64,000 nucleotides of DNA from Candidatus Gastranaerophilales bacterium (GCA_944322945.1 CALUQN010000005.1:1-64000), one strand, 5' to 3'; counted from the stretch's first letter, positions 29,255-37,901 are shown. A program made the numbers and translations. Notes: generated by a model from the sequence alone, not told the origin.

Positions 29255-29268
29255 ATCTTTAATTCAAA

Positions 29269-31755
29269 TTATTTGACAACGATGTTAACGAGTTTTTTCG
29301 GAACAACGATAGTTTTTACAATGGTTTTGCCTTCGGTCAATTCTTTAACTTTCGGGCTGTTCATTGCAATAGTTTTGAGTTCGTCTTCAGTCGAAGATTC
29401 ATCTGCTTCTATTTTGTCCTTAACTTTTCCGTTAACCTGAACGACAAGGGTGATAGAGCTTGCTTTTGCAAGATTTTCATCCCACTCGCACCACGGCTCG
29501 TCGTGGATTGACGTTTTGCCGCCTAAATCTGCCCAGGCTTCTTCTGTCAGGTGAACAGCTACAGGCGACATTAATTTTAACAGTGTTAAAATTGCAAAAC
29601 TCAATACATTTTTATCCTCCGCAGTCATTTCTTTTTTCAAACCGCACCATTCATAAATTGAATTGGTAAGTTCTCTGTATTTAGAAATAACCGTATTGAA
29701 CTGGAAGTCATTTGAAATGTCGTTTGTAATTCCTTTGATTGCAATGTGGACTTTTCTCACTAAATCGTCATTCTGTTTTGTGAGCGGAAATTCCAGCTTG
29801 TAATCGAATTTGATGTTGTCAGCATTTGTTGCAACAAGTCTCCAGACTCTGTTCAGGAATTTGTAGCAGCCGTCAACACCTGCATCTGACCAATCAAAAT
29901 CTCTTGCCGGCGGTGAATCTGACAGGATGAACAATCTTGCTGTATCTGCGCCGTAATTTTCAAAGATTTCATCAGGGTCGACAGTGTTGCCTTTTGATTT
30001 TGACATCTTTGAACCGTCTTTTAAAACCATGCCCTGTGTAAGAAGATTTTTAAACGGTTCATCAAAATCTAAAAGACCTAAGTCTCTTAGAGCCTTTGTG
30101 AAAAATCTTGAATATAGCAGGTGAAGAATTGCGTGTTCAATTCCGCCTACATACTGGTCAACAGGAAGCCATTTATTAACAAGATTTCTGTCAAACGGCT
30201 TTTCTGAATTTTTTGCATCTGCATAACGGAGGTAATACCAGCTTGAACAAATGAATGTATCCATAGTATCGGTTTCACGCTTAGCCGGACCGCCGCAGCA
30301 AGGGCAGGTCGTGTCTAAAAATGTTTTTGATGTCAGGATAGGGGATTTACCTACTACGCTGAAATCAACATCTTTCGGCAGTAATACAGGCAGCTGGTCT
30401 TCCGGAACCGGCTGAATACCGCATTTTTCGCAGTAAACAACAGGGATAGGAGCACCCCAGTAACGCTGGCGGGATATAAGCCAATCGCGCAGCCTGTATT
30501 GGGTTTTAAATTCACCATATCCGCCGTCAACTGCTTTTTGGGTAATAGCTTTTTTAGCGTCTTCATTTCTCATCCCGTTGAATTCTCCGGAATTTACAAG
30601 GACACCGGGCTCTGTGTATGCGGCATCTTTGCAGTCAGACGGGTTTTCCGGGTCTTGGATAACAACTTTCATCGGAAGGTTGTATTTTTTCGCAAAGTCA
30701 AAGTCCCTTGTGTCGTGTGTCGGAACTGCCATTACTGCACCTGTTCCGTATTCAACAAGAGCATAATCCGCAGTCCAGAGCGGGAATTTTTCGCCTGTGA
30801 ACGGATTTATACAGTGAGTACCTAGAGGCACACCCGTTTTTGTTCTTTCCGTTGAAAGTCTTTCAATTTCCGTCATCTTGCGGGCGTTTGCTCTGTATTC
30901 TTCAACTGCTGCTTTATTTTCAGGAGTTGTTAATTTTTCTATATCTTTGTATTCAGGCGCAACAACAAGATAGGTTATACCATAGGCAGTATCAGGTCTT
31001 GTTGTATAAACAGGAATTTCCATATCACTGCCGTCAGGTGCGTCAACTACTTTGAATTTCAAAATAGCACCCTGAGATTTTCCAATCCAGTTTGCCTGCA
31101 TTGTTTTTACGTTATCTCCCCAGCCGGTGAGTTTATCCAAATCCTGAAGCAATACTTCCGCATAGTCGGTAATCTTTAAAAACCATTGTGAAAGATATTT
31201 TTTCTCAACAACGCTGTCACATCTCCAGCATTTGCCGTCAATTACCTGTTCGTTTGCAAGTACGGTTGCGCATTTGTCACACCAGTTTACTGCGGCTTCT
31301 TTTTTATATGCCAGACCTTTTTTATATAATTGTAAGAACAGCCATTGTGTCCATTTGTAATAATCAGGTTTGCATGTTGCGACTTCTCTGTCCCAGTCGT
31401 ATGAAAGACCGAGCATTTTTAACTGTTTTGTCATGTATGCAATATTTTCATCAGTCCATTTTGCCGGATCTGCACCGTGCTTCATAGCGGCATTTTCTGC
31501 CGGCAGCCCGAAACTGTCCCAGCCCATCGGGTGAAGTACATTGTACCCTTGTGCTTTTTTGAACCGTGCGATTACGTCAGTGATTGTATAATTTCTTACG
31601 TGCCCCATGTGCAATTTGCCGGACGGGTACGGAAACATTGAAAGTGCATAATATTTTGGTTTGTCGGAATCGTCCGGGGTTTTAAACGCTCCTTTTTCTT
31701 CCCAAATCTTTTGCCACTTCTTCTCTATTTCTTGCGGAAAATATGATTCTTTCAT
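29269..31755 (-). CDS. leuS: Leucyl-tRNA synthetase
   Basis: Charges tRNA-Leu. HIGH-type motif HMGHVRNY near residue 50, a zinc knot (CDKC...CWRC), the CP1 editing domain (TTRPDTAYG, DTRDFDFAKKY), KMSKSKGN near residue 580 and a C-terminal anticodon domain. At 828 residues it is full length. A ribosome binding site (GGGAGAAAA) precedes the ATG. Single gene on the minus strand with its own terminator. Confidence 0.97.
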   Translation of the reverse strand: MKESYFPQEIEKKWQKIWEEKGAFKTPDDSDKPKYYALSMFPYPSGKLHMGHVRNYTITDVIARFKKAQGYNVLHPMGWDSFGLPAENAAMKHGADPAKWTDENIAYMTKQLKMLGLSYDWDREVATCKPDYYKWTQWLFLQLYKKGLAYKKEAAVNWCDKCATVLANEQVIDGKCWRCDSVVEKKYLSQWFLKITDYAEVLLQDLDKLTGWGDNVKTMQANWIGKSQGAILKFKVVDAPDGSDMEIPVYTTRPDTAYGITYLVVAPEYKDIEKLTTPENKAAVEEYRANARKMTEIERLSTERTKTGVPLGTHCINPFTGEKFPLWTADYALVEYGTGAVMAVPTHDTRDFDFAKKYNLPMKVVIQDPENPSDCKDAAYTEPGVLVNSGEFNGMRNEDAKKAITQKAVDGGYGEFKTQYRLRDWLISRQRYWGAPIPVVYCEKCGIQPVPEDQLPVLLPKDVDFSVVGKSPILTSKTFLDTTCPCCGGPAKRETDTMDTFICSSWYYLRYADAKNSEKPFDRNLVNKWLPVDQYVGGIEHAILHLLYSRFFTKALRDLGLLDFDEPFKNLLTQGMVLKDGSKMSKSKGNTVDPDEIFENYGADTARLFILSDSPPARDFDWSDAGVDGCYKFLNRVWRLVATNADNIKFDYKLEFPLTKQNDDLVRKVHIAIKGITNDISNDFQFNTVISKYRELTNSIYEWCGLKKEMTAEDKNVLSFAILTLLKLMSPVAVHLTEEAWADLGGKTSIHDEPWCEWDENLAKASSITLVVQVNGKVKDKIEADESSTEDELKTIAMNSPKVKELTEGKTIVKTIVVPKKLVNIVVK

Positions 31756-31821
31756 TAAAATTTTTCTCCCTTATACTCTTGATTAAAATAATATCACAAA
31801 TAATTTAATGTGTTTATACTA

Positions 31822-31850
31822 TTACCGTTTTTTTAGATTTATCGTATAAT
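31822..31850 (+). promoter_or_regulatory. Putative promoter of 31859, leaderless arrangement
   Basis: TTACCG (31822-31827), 17 bp, TATAAT (31845-31850). The ATG at 31859 lies 8 bp beyond the -10 box and no ribosome binding site is seen. The -35 is weak. Confidence 0.4.
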
Positions 31851-31858
31851 AACTTATT

Positions 31859-32773
31859 ATGAAGAGATTATTATTAACAACAATTATTTTAACAACAGCT
31901 TTATCATTTATTCCGCAAGCACCTGCACATGCCGGTTTTTGGGCTGATTATAAAGCTAAAATTGAATACAAAAAAGATTTAAGAAACGAACAGAAAAAGC
32001 TGGAAAACGTTATAAATACCCAGCTTAAATATTCAAATTCTCATAACCTTGATGGGTTATCAACACTGTATACAGCTGACTTTATGAACAATGACGGGTA
32101 TAACAAAAAATTGTACATGTCGCTTGTTCAAGATACCTGGGATACATACAGCGACATAACCTATGACGCGGTTATAGAAGAAATGGAAATTGATAACAAT
32201 TTTGCAACAATCACAACACGCGAAACTGCAGTTGCAACGGTTACAAGCAACGAAGATGTTATTGAAGCAACAGGTGAATTGTATTCAAGAGGCAAATGTA
32301 TATATTACCTGACAAAAGTCGGAGAAGATTGGAAAATCCGAGCAGAACAAATTCTTGAAGAAAAAACTTCATTAAAATACGGAGATGCAAGATATACTGA
32401 TATTGACCTGATTTCACCGAATCAGGTTCCGGCAGGCAGCGAATATTCAGCAAGCCTCAAACTGGATTTACCTAAAGAGGACATTGTAATTGCCTCAATC
32501 GGTAAAGAACGCATGGTCTACCCGCAGGTTAAGTGCGAGGAAGTATTCCGCAAACTGCCGGAGGATCAGGTGCTTGAGAGAGTTTTCAGAGCTAACACAG
32601 ATAATCTCAATGAATATACAGTTGCCTCCGTTGGAATAACAAAAGCAGAACCTGCTTCCGATACAACAGTCAGAGTGTATATGAGCGGGCTTGCTATTCT
32701 TATGACCAGAGTCAATATCATTCCGCAGAATAATTTTATAAAGTTTGAGGAAAAAGATGCAGAAAAAATTTAG
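31859..32773 (+). CDS. Secreted protein, unknown, possible NTF2-like fold
   Basis: 304 residues with a signal peptide (MKRLLLTTIILTTALSFIPQAPAHA). Residues 45-140 (NVINTQLKYSNSHNLDGLSTLYTADFMN...DDWKIRAEQ-type ending) have the pattern of an NTF2-like (SnoaL/DUF4440) domain: a long helix, then YLTKVGEDWKI. A second domain follows, starting ISPNQVPAGSEYSASLKLD. The family is not one I can name. The end overlaps the lspA start by 17 bp, so they are co-transcribed. The promoter just upstream suggests a leaderless message. Confidence 0.65.
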   Translation: MKRLLLTTIILTTALSFIPQAPAHAGFWADYKAKIEYKKDLRNEQKKLENVINTQLKYSNSHNLDGLSTLYTADFMNNDGYNKKLYMSLVQDTWDTYSDITYDAVIEEMEIDNNFATITTRETAVATVTSNEDVIEATGELYSRGKCIYYLTKVGEDWKIRAEQILEEKTSLKYGDARYTDIDLISPNQVPAGSEYSASLKLDLPKEDIVIASIGKERMVYPQVKCEEVFRKLPEDQVLERVFRANTDNLNEYTVASVGITKAEPASDTTVRVYMSGLAILMTRVNIIPQNNFIKFEEKDAEKI

Positions 32774-33227
32774 CAGACTCATTTATTTTATTGTATGTTT
32801 TGTGTTTTTTATAATATGCAATTTCTACGCATCTAACCGGATAATCGCATACATACAAAGCGGTCATGCTATTTCTGACAACAAGGTTTTCGGGCTGAAT
32901 TACGTCCAAAACACAGGTGCTGCGTTCAGCATCCTCCAAAATTCCACCGAACTCCTTATAATTCTTTCTGTGATTGCGCTTGTCGGGATTTTTGCTTACA
33001 TAATCAAACACCTGAAATCTATATCGATGAAAAGCCTTTTCTGTCTGGCACTGCTCTCTGCCGGTATCGCAGGAAATATGCACGAGAGAATTGTCTTCGG
33101 CTTTGTCAGAGATTATTTTCAGTTGAAGTTTGTTGACTTTCCTGTGTTTAACGTCGCTGATATATTCATTAATGTCGGCGTTATCCTTTTAATTATAATT
33201 ATTCTTTTAAAGAAAACCAGATTATGA
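32757..33227 (+). CDS. lspA: Signal peptidase II (lipoprotein signal peptidase)
   Basis: Membrane aspartyl protease that cleaves lipoprotein signal peptides after lipidation. Four membrane helices, NTGAAFSIL, the GNMHER motif (usually GNxxDR, here with E), a catalytic aspartate in VRDYF and the second in NVADIFINVG. 156 residues, normal. The ATG at 32757 sits 7 bp after GAGG and overlaps the previous gene. Its stop overlaps the rluD-like start by 4 bp. Confidence 0.9.
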   Translation: MQKKFSRLIYFIVCFVFFIICNFYASNRIIAYIQSGHAISDNKVFGLNYVQNTGAAFSILQNSTELLIILSVIALVGIFAYIIKHLKSISMKSLFCLALLSAGIAGNMHERIVFGFVRDYFQLKFVDFPVFNVADIFINVGVILLIIIILLKKTRL

Positions 33228-34141
33228 TAATTTTTACAGATGAAAATGGCGAAGATATCAGGCTGGACACCTACTTGACACAGGTGCTGAATAATTTTTC
33301 ACGCTCTAAAATCCAATCGCTTATAAAAAATAAACTCGTAAAAATTAACGGTCAGGACAAAAAATCATCTTACATTCTGCGTGATGGTGACAAAATAGAG
33401 TTTGAACTTCCGCCGGATGATATCGTAAAAATCCAGCCGCAAAATATTCCTCTCAATATTGTGTGGGAAGACGAAAACATGCTGGTTGTCAATAAACCCG
33501 CCGGAATGCTTACACATCCGACACCTCTTGAAAAAGAAAATACCCTCGTGAACGCACTTTTGTTCAAATACGGAGAAAACCTCTCTGACCTTAACGGTGA
33601 ATTCCGAAGAGGTATTGTACACCGCCTCGACAGAAATACCTCCGGGCTTTTAATGGTCGCTAAAAATAACAAAACGCACGAATACCTCGCCGCTCAAATT
33701 AAAGCCAGAAATATTACAAAAAAATACAGAACTATTGTCAATGGCAATTATGAAAAAGATGAAGACACAATTAACCTCCCCATTGGCAGAAACCCAAAAC
33801 AGCCGCACAAAATGGCTGTTATTGAAGGCGGCAAAGATAGCGTTACACTCGTAAAAGTTATCGAAAGGTTCAAAGATTATACCTACCTTGAACTGACTCT
33901 TGTGACCGGCAGAACCCACCAGATTCGCGTCCATTTGAGCCATTTGCACCATCCTGTATTCAATGACACTCTCTATGGCGCAAAACAGGAAAAGACAACC
34001 ACATCAGAACAAGTTTTACAATCATACTTTTTGAGGTTTACAAAACCTTTTTCTGATGAAATAATAGAATTGGAAATTGAACCCGATGAAGAATTTAAGA
34101 AGGTTTTAAGATACATAAAAGACAGGAGCCTGAAATTATGA
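33224..34141 (+). CDS. rluD: RluA-family 23S rRNA pseudouridine synthase
   Basis: An S4 RNA-binding domain (about residues 10-60, DTYLTQVLNNFSRSKIQSLIKN) and the RluA catalytic domain with RGIVHRLDRNTSGLLMVAK (catalytic Asp), NLPIGRNP and GRTHQIRVHL. The fold and length (305 aa) fit RluD, which modifies 23S rRNA helix 69; the exact sites are not determined from the sequence, so RluA/RluC-type specificity is possible. It overlaps lspA and the following lapA-like gene by 4 bp each. Confidence 0.88.
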   Translation: MIIFTDENGEDIRLDTYLTQVLNNFSRSKIQSLIKNKLVKINGQDKKSSYILRDGDKIEFELPPDDIVKIQPQNIPLNIVWEDENMLVVNKPAGMLTHPTPLEKENTLVNALLFKYGENLSDLNGEFRRGIVHRLDRNTSGLLMVAKNNKTHEYLAAQIKARNITKKYRTIVNGNYEKDEDTINLPIGRNPKQPHKMAVIEGGKDSVTLVKVIERFKDYTYLELTLVTGRTHQIRVHLSHLHHPVFNDTLYGAKQEKTTTSEQVLQSYFLRFTKPFSDEIIELEIEPDEEFKKVLRYIKDRSLKL

Positions 34142-34524
34142 GAAGAATTATAAATATAGCTGCATACCTGTTAATGGTAGCATTAATATACATAGCCTGT
34201 GTCAATTATACAGATGTTGCTCATCTGCAGATATGGGGGCTTGAGGGCGCTGCGTCTCTCCAAAAATTCGGCATACCAACTGACGCCGTTTTCCGTGACA
34301 CACGCCTGACCTGGATTATTATAGGCACTTTGCTTTCCGGAATTTTCATCGGCGCATCGGTTGTCGCTCAATTCTATTTTGCACAGAAAGAAAAACTGGA
34401 AGCCTATAAACGCGAACTTGAACGTAAAATGATAACAAATTCTTCCAGCACATCCAAAATAGAAGTTCTGGAATCGAAAATTAAAACACTTGAAATCGCG
34501 CTCCAAAACGCACTTAAAAAATAA
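34138..34524 (+). CDS. LapA-domain membrane protein
   Basis: 128 residues: two membrane helices (about residues 6-22 and 59-82, separated by a loop of about 35 residues) and a cytoplasmic coiled-coil tail (EKLEAYKRELERKM). This matches the LapA/DUF1049 family, which in E. coli works with LapB in LPS assembly. Here the partner LapB is not seen in the window. Last gene of the run that starts at 31859. Confidence 0.7.
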   Translation: MRRIINIAAYLLMVALIYIACVNYTDVAHLQIWGLEGAASLQKFGIPTDAVFRDTRLTWIIIGTLLSGIFIGASVVAQFYFAQKEKLEAYKRELERKMITNSSSTSKIEVLESKIKTLEIALQNALKK

Positions 34525-34541
34525 TTTTTTGCATGTCAATA

Positions 34542-34582
34542 AAAAAAGCGCCTGCAGAACAATTTCTGCGGGCGCTTTTTTG
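34542..34582. terminator. Terminator between convergent lapA-like and rpsR transcripts
   Basis: AAAAAAAGCGCC...TGCAG, loop AACAATTT-type, CTGCGGGCGCTTTTTT. It is A-rich on one side and T-rich on the other, so it can serve both directions. Confidence 0.85.
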
Positions 34583-34596
34583 TGTATGTTTTCAAT

Positions 34597-34830
34597 TTAG
34601 TCAAAAACGTAATTGATAATAGAAGCTTCTCTTGCGCGTTTGATCGCTGTTGCAATCATTCTTTGGTGTTTAGCGCAGTTGCCTGTGATTCTTCTCGGAA
34701 TGATTTTGCCTGCTTCTGTCAGATATCTTTTCAATTTTGCAGCGTCTTTGTAGTCGATATATTCAACTTTATCAGCGCAAAGGCTGCAATTTTTACGTTT
34801 TTTCTTGTCTGACATATCTTGTCTTGCCAT
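34597..34830 (-). CDS. rpsR: Ribosomal protein bS18
   Basis: 77 residues. [29 protein letters not shown] and the RRITG...[16 protein letters not shown] pattern identify bS18 of the small subunit; the CxxC in the N-terminal part is kept. Last gene of the leftward rpsF-ssb-rpsR cluster, the arrangement found in many bacteria, here with an extra 76-residue gene between ssb and rpsR. Confidence 0.93.
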   Translation of the reverse strand: MARQDMSDKKKRKNCSLCADKVEYIDYKDAAKLKRYLTEAGKIIPRRITGNCAKHQRMIATAIKRAREASIINYVFD

Positions 34831-34892
34831 GATTTTTAATTTACCTTTCTATTTTTTGCGTCAGAGACGCTCGACCGAATTTTTATTATGTA

Positions 34893-35123
34893 TTACTTGT
34901 GTGTTTCAAATTGTTTCAGCCTTTCCGTCACCGCTTCTAATATAGAATTTTTTGAGATTGGCTGGTTTTTGTCATCTTGTTTTACAAACATGTCCGGAAT
35001 TTGAGATTTTGAATTTCTATTCTGGAAGTATCTGTAAGTTGACTTCAATTGTTGTTGTTTAATTTTTTGGGTTTGTGCAGAAGTTTTCTGCGCTATTGCC
35101 GGAATAAATTTCCCGCTGCTCAT
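34893..35123 (-). CDS. Small protein of unknown function in the rpsF-ssb-rpsR cluster
   Basis: 76 residues, Gln/Lys-rich and mostly polar, with no membrane segment or motif I know (TSAQTQKIKQQQLKSTYRYF, then SKNSILEAVTERLKQFETHK). It lies between ssb (26 bp gap) and rpsR (62 bp gap), same strand. I cannot assign a role. Confidence 0.5.
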   Translation of the reverse strand: MSSGKFIPAIAQKTSAQTQKIKQQQLKSTYRYFQNRNSKSQIPDMFVKQDDKNQPISKNSILEAVTERLKQFETHK

Positions 35124-35148
35124 TTTTTAGGGCTCCTTGTATATTTAA

Positions 35149-35556
35149 TTAAAAAGGAATTTCGTCTTCGCCGATAAGTTCGTTAGAAAAATCGTCTGAT
35201 TCAAATTTAACAATTTCTTCAGTGCCGAATTTTGAACTGCCGGCAGCTTGTACAGCAGAAGCCTCGCCTAATCTTTCGATTGTATTGGCGTCGATTTCAT
35301 AAATCCTTTTGTCTGAACCGTCATCCATTTTAACTGTTTCAACTTGAAGACGACCTTCCACAAGGACTCTTTCATCTTTTGAAATTGAAGAAACTACATC
35401 ATCAAGAGAATTTCTTTTAGAAATAACCCGGATAAGAATTTCTTCTCTATCACCGATATTCAGAACAAAAGAAGAGACCGCAACATTGTTTTGGGTAAAA
35501 CGTTTTTCCGGTGCTCTGTATACTGTTCCTGTTACAACTGTTTTTGCAAGTGACAT
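35149..35556 (-). CDS. ssb: Single-stranded DNA-binding protein
   Basis: 135 residues with an N-terminal OB fold (KTVVTGTVYRAPEKRF, then VSSFVLNIGDREEILIRVIS) and a C-terminal tip EDEIPF, the protein-interaction motif of bacterial SSB. It is shorter than E. coli SSB because the linker is short. Middle of the rpsF-ssb-rpsR cluster. Confidence 0.9.
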   Translation of the reverse strand: MSLAKTVVTGTVYRAPEKRFTQNNVAVSSFVLNIGDREEILIRVISKRNSLDDVVSSISKDERVLVEGRLQVETVKMDDGSDKRIYEIDANTIERLGEASAVQAAGSSKFGTEEIVKFESDDFSNELIGEDEIPF

Positions 35557-35595
35557 TTAAACTTCCTCTATTCTTTTATTTATTACGATAGTAAA

Positions 35596-35895
35596 TTAAA
35601 CTGCTGCTTTTTTAGACATTTCAACGAACATAGTTCTGATGATGTTGTCGTTCAATCTGAGTTGTCTTTTAAATTCAGCAACTTTATCAGCAGGCAATGC
35701 CAAAACCATAGAAGTAAAGAAACCATCTCTAAAGCTTTGGACATCAAAAGCTAATTTTTTTCTGCCGATTTTGTCAACAGAATCAACTTTTCCGCCGAAG
35801 TCTGTGATAACTGTGCTGACAGCTTCAACAGCTTTGTCAATTTCTTCAGCGTCAAGATTTGGTTTGAATATAGCTAATAATTCATAAGTTTTCAT
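35596..35895 (-). CDS. rpsF: Ribosomal protein bS6
   Basis: 99 residues. MKTYELLAIFKPNLDAEEI, KIGRKKLAFDVQSFRDG and FKRQLRLNDNIIR are diagnostic for bS6. I use the ATG at 35895: AGGAG lies 6-12 bp before it, and the conserved bS6 N-terminus starts exactly there. The frame is open 19 codons further upstream without support. Confidence 0.93.
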   Translation of the reverse strand: MKTYELLAIFKPNLDAEEIDKAVEAVSTVITDFGGKVDSVDKIGRKKLAFDVQSFRDGFFTSMVLALPADKVAEFKRQLRLNDNIIRTMFVEMSKKAAV

Positions 35896-35960
35896 TTTCA
35901 AATTTCTCCTTTTTGTTCTAACTAGTGTATGAGACAATAATATCATGAACAAGAAAATTA

Positions 35961-36794
35961 TTACAAGATGTAATCTGCAAAAAAGGAATAATCCGCAGGA
36001 CCGATTAAGAAAACATCCTTGTGCGGATTAGCTTGAGAGCCTTGCCATTCAACAAATACAGACCCTCCAAGCAGATTAACTTTAACTCTGTTTTCTGTTA
36101 AGTTATTTAAAACAGCAGCGACGACTGAAGCGCAGGCACCGGTTCCGCATGCGAGAGTGATGCCGCAGCCGCGTTCAAAAACACGCATATCCATTTCCGC
36201 AGGAGAGATAATTCTGACGAATTCAGTATTAGTCTTTTCCGGGAAAAACTCGTGTTTCTCAATAAAAGGTCCATAGTTTTGAGCAAGCGGCATCGGGTCT
36301 TCATCAGTGAAAATGATGCAGTGCGGGTTTCCCATAGAAACTGGGAATATATCAAACTCCCGTCCGTTTACAATAACGGTATTAAGCCCGCGGAAAGGGA
36401 TTTTTGCATGCTCAAGTATAGGGTTGCCCATATTAACACGTACGAAACCGTCATCAAGGAGTTTAGGTTTGATAACACCAGCAAGGGTTTGTACGGAGAA
36501 TTCTTTTTTGTTAACCAGTTTGTTATCATAGGCATATTTAGCGAAGCATCTCATGCCATTTCCGCACATTTGAGCAGTAGAGCCGTCGGAGTTGAAGAAA
36601 TACCAGCCGATATCGGTATCAGATGTGTCGGTTTTAGGGATAATCAGACCGTCAGCGCCGACACCGAAATTTCGGTCACAGATTTTTTTAGCGAGCGTCT
36701 CCATCGGAAGACCTGTTTTTTCGTATTCAGTATAATCAATAATAACAAAATCGTTGCCGCAGCCTTGCATTTTAGTAATTTTAATAGTATTCAT
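35961..36794 (-). CDS. dapF: Diaminopimelate epimerase
   Basis: Interconverts LL- and meso-diaminopimelate (lysine and peptidoglycan synthesis). The N-terminal KMQGCGNDFVIID, the catalytic cysteines in MCGNGMRC and ACGTGACAS, and the GNPHCIIF motif are those of DapF. 277 residues from the ATG at 36794, which has CGGAG upstream. First gene of the leftward cluster with rpsF-ssb-rpsR. Confidence 0.94.
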   Translation of the reverse strand: MNTIKITKMQGCGNDFVIIDYTEYEKTGLPMETLAKKICDRNFGVGADGLIIPKTDTSDTDIGWYFFNSDGSTAQMCGNGMRCFAKYAYDNKLVNKKEFSVQTLAGVIKPKLLDDGFVRVNMGNPILEHAKIPFRGLNTVIVNGREFDIFPVSMGNPHCIIFTDEDPMPLAQNYGPFIEKHEFFPEKTNTEFVRIISPAEMDMRVFERGCGITLACGTGACASVVAAVLNNLTENRVKVNLLGGSVFVEWQGSQANPHKDVFLIGPADYSFFADYIL

Positions 36795-36842
36795 CAGTAA
36801 AAATCTCCGTTTCTGAAACAATTTTACAATAAAATCAGGAAG

Positions 36843-36978
36843 TTATACAGCAAATTTCACAAATGCTATTAGAAGGTTGTCATTCTGAGGGCTTTAGCCA
36901 GAAGAATCTTTTATTGAGACCCTTCACTAACACTCCGTAGACTGGATTTTGAAATTTTAGTAGAATTTGCTATATAAG
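36843..36978 (-). mobile_element. MITE-like repeat with terminal inverted repeats, copy C
   Basis: About 136 bp. Left end TTATACAGCAAATTTCAC and right end (reverse complement) CTTATATAGCAAATTCTAC form a near-perfect inverted pair; internal core 36879-36908 matches copies A, B and D in reverse orientation, with one mismatch. No coding capacity. Confidence 0.65.
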
Positions 36979-37046
36979 TCCCTAAAATCAGATATTGACA
37001 AAATATTTTGAACAAATAAAATAAGAAATATCTGATAAAACTAAAT

Positions 37047-37137
37047 GGAGGAGTGCCAGAGCGGTTTATCGGAGCGGTCTTGAAAACCGTCGTACGTGAC
37101 GAGCGTACCGTGGGTTCGAATCCCACCTCCTCCTCCA
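37047..37137 (+). tRNA. tRNA-Ser(UGA)
   Basis: 91 nt with class II structure. Acceptor GGAGGAG (37047-37053) pairs with CTCCTCC (37127-37133); T8 is in place. The anticodon stem GCGGT/ACCGT carries the loop CTTGAAA, so the anticodon is TGA (reads UCA). The long variable arm GTACG/CGTAC and the T arm GTGGG-TTCGAAT-CCCAC are complete. Position 73 is T, followed by an encoded CCA. The last 20 bp before the discriminator are the integration site of the element to the right. Confidence 0.93.
37114..37133 (+). other. attL core inside tRNA-Ser
   Basis: GTTCGAATCCCACCTCCTCC, identical over 20 bp to 48471-48490. It covers the T arm and acceptor 3' strand, a usual integration site for tyrosine integrases. 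Confidence 0.85.
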
Positions 37138-37141
37138 TTTT

Positions 37142-37168
37142 AAAAGAGCCTGGAGAGGCTCTTTTTTA
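37142..37168 (+). terminator. Terminator behind tRNA-Ser, supplied by the element
   Basis: AAAAGAGCC, TGGAGA-type loop, GGCTCTTTTTT, 4 bp after the tRNA CCA. Confidence 0.8.
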
Positions 37169-37222
37169 GTGCGTTTTTGCCCTATCCCCGAACTGTAAAA
37201 ATGAGCCAAAATAGACCCAAAA

Positions 37223-37239
37223 GGGACTAAAAAGGGACT
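37223..37239 (+). repeat. AGGGACT site, left copy
   Basis: GGGACTAAAAAGGGACT; the same 17 bp lie at 48337-48353 near the other border. Candidate integrase arm-type sites. Confidence 0.6.
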
Positions 37240-37475
37240 GCTGAAAAAATTTATTGATTTTAGAGGATTTCTGCAATCAGGCAAAATTCAACATTACATA
37301 ACGGTTTTTGCGGTAATTGCGGTCAATCCCAAGTAGCACATAGATTTTAGGATTTCCACCTGTAGTAATTGCGGTTAATGCCAATATTCATATAAATATT
37401 GGTCTGTTTTGTTATGCCAAAATTCCGAAATCGGAAATAATATTAATAAATTACATAACCTTGCAACCCCAAAAC

Positions 37476-37582
37476 CCTCTCATACCAATCGAAGTCAAGA
37501 ATTTGGGAGCGTGTTTTTTAAAAACAGTTTATTATAAGTTTGTGTACCAAAGAACAAAGAAAGGAAACAAACTTATGAAATT
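37476..37582 (+). repeat. Repeated leader, copy 1
   Basis: Matches 37947-38054: an 18-bp-class shared tail with AAAGGAAAC and TTATGAAAT, and an identical stretch of 28 bp that includes ACAGTTTATTATAAGTTTG. It ends at the start codon of the OB-fold gene. Confidence 0.75.
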
Positions 37583-37901
37583 ATTAAAATGTAATCAAGT
37601 TAAAGAATTATCAAACAATGAATTGCTGAAAGATAAGTCTCGTACTGAAATTTCAATCTGCGGAACCATTACTTCAACAATTCAAATACCAACAAAATCT
37701 AATCCATATAAATTCATACGCTTTATAACGCTTGAAGACGAAACAGGTACAATAGATTGTGTTTGTTTTGACAGAGAAATAAAAAAGTTCGATAAATTAT
37801 TGCAGATTAATAATCAAGTTATTATTACAGGAGAAAAGTTCATAGATAGGGAAGAGCCTCCAACTCCAATAATTATGCAAAATGTCAAATTAGCAAAATA
37901 A
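37575..37901 (+). CDS. Small OB-fold nucleic-acid-binding protein
   Basis: 108 residues (MKLLKCNQVKEL...). The pattern TEISICGTITSTIQI, RFITLEDETGTIDCVCFDREI and QVIITGEKFID is that of a short OB fold of the tRNA-anticodon/ssDNA-binding type, similar to the OB domain of DnaE. The ATG at 37575 lies behind AAAGGAAAC and within the repeated leader. It is the first gene of the element. A role in element replication is inferred from the neighbours. Confidence 0.65.
   Translation: MKLLKCNQVKELSNNELLKDKSRTEISICGTITSTIQIPTKSNPYKFIRFITLEDETGTIDCVCFDREIKKFDKLLQINNQVIITGEKFIDREEPPTPIIMQNVKLAK

Larger units (their letters stand above)
28959..29268. repeat. Gene-free region of nested repeats between the tolC-like gene and leuS
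   Basis: Holds copy B of the MITE-like repeat, interrupted by the repeat also seen at 21445-21572, then the leuS-side terminator at 29221. No gene was seen. Confidence 0.75.
37138..37574. other. Gene-free left end of the element
   Basis: Holds the terminator at 37142, the integrase-type direct sites GGGACTAAAAAGGGACT at 37223-37239, two direct repeats GTAATTGCGGT(C/T)AAT at about 37313 and 37365 spaced 52 bp apart, the inverted repeat CCAATATT-CATATA-AATATTGG (37381-37402), and the first copy of the repeated leader (37476-37582). I see no gene in the frames in this stretch. Confidence 0.7.
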
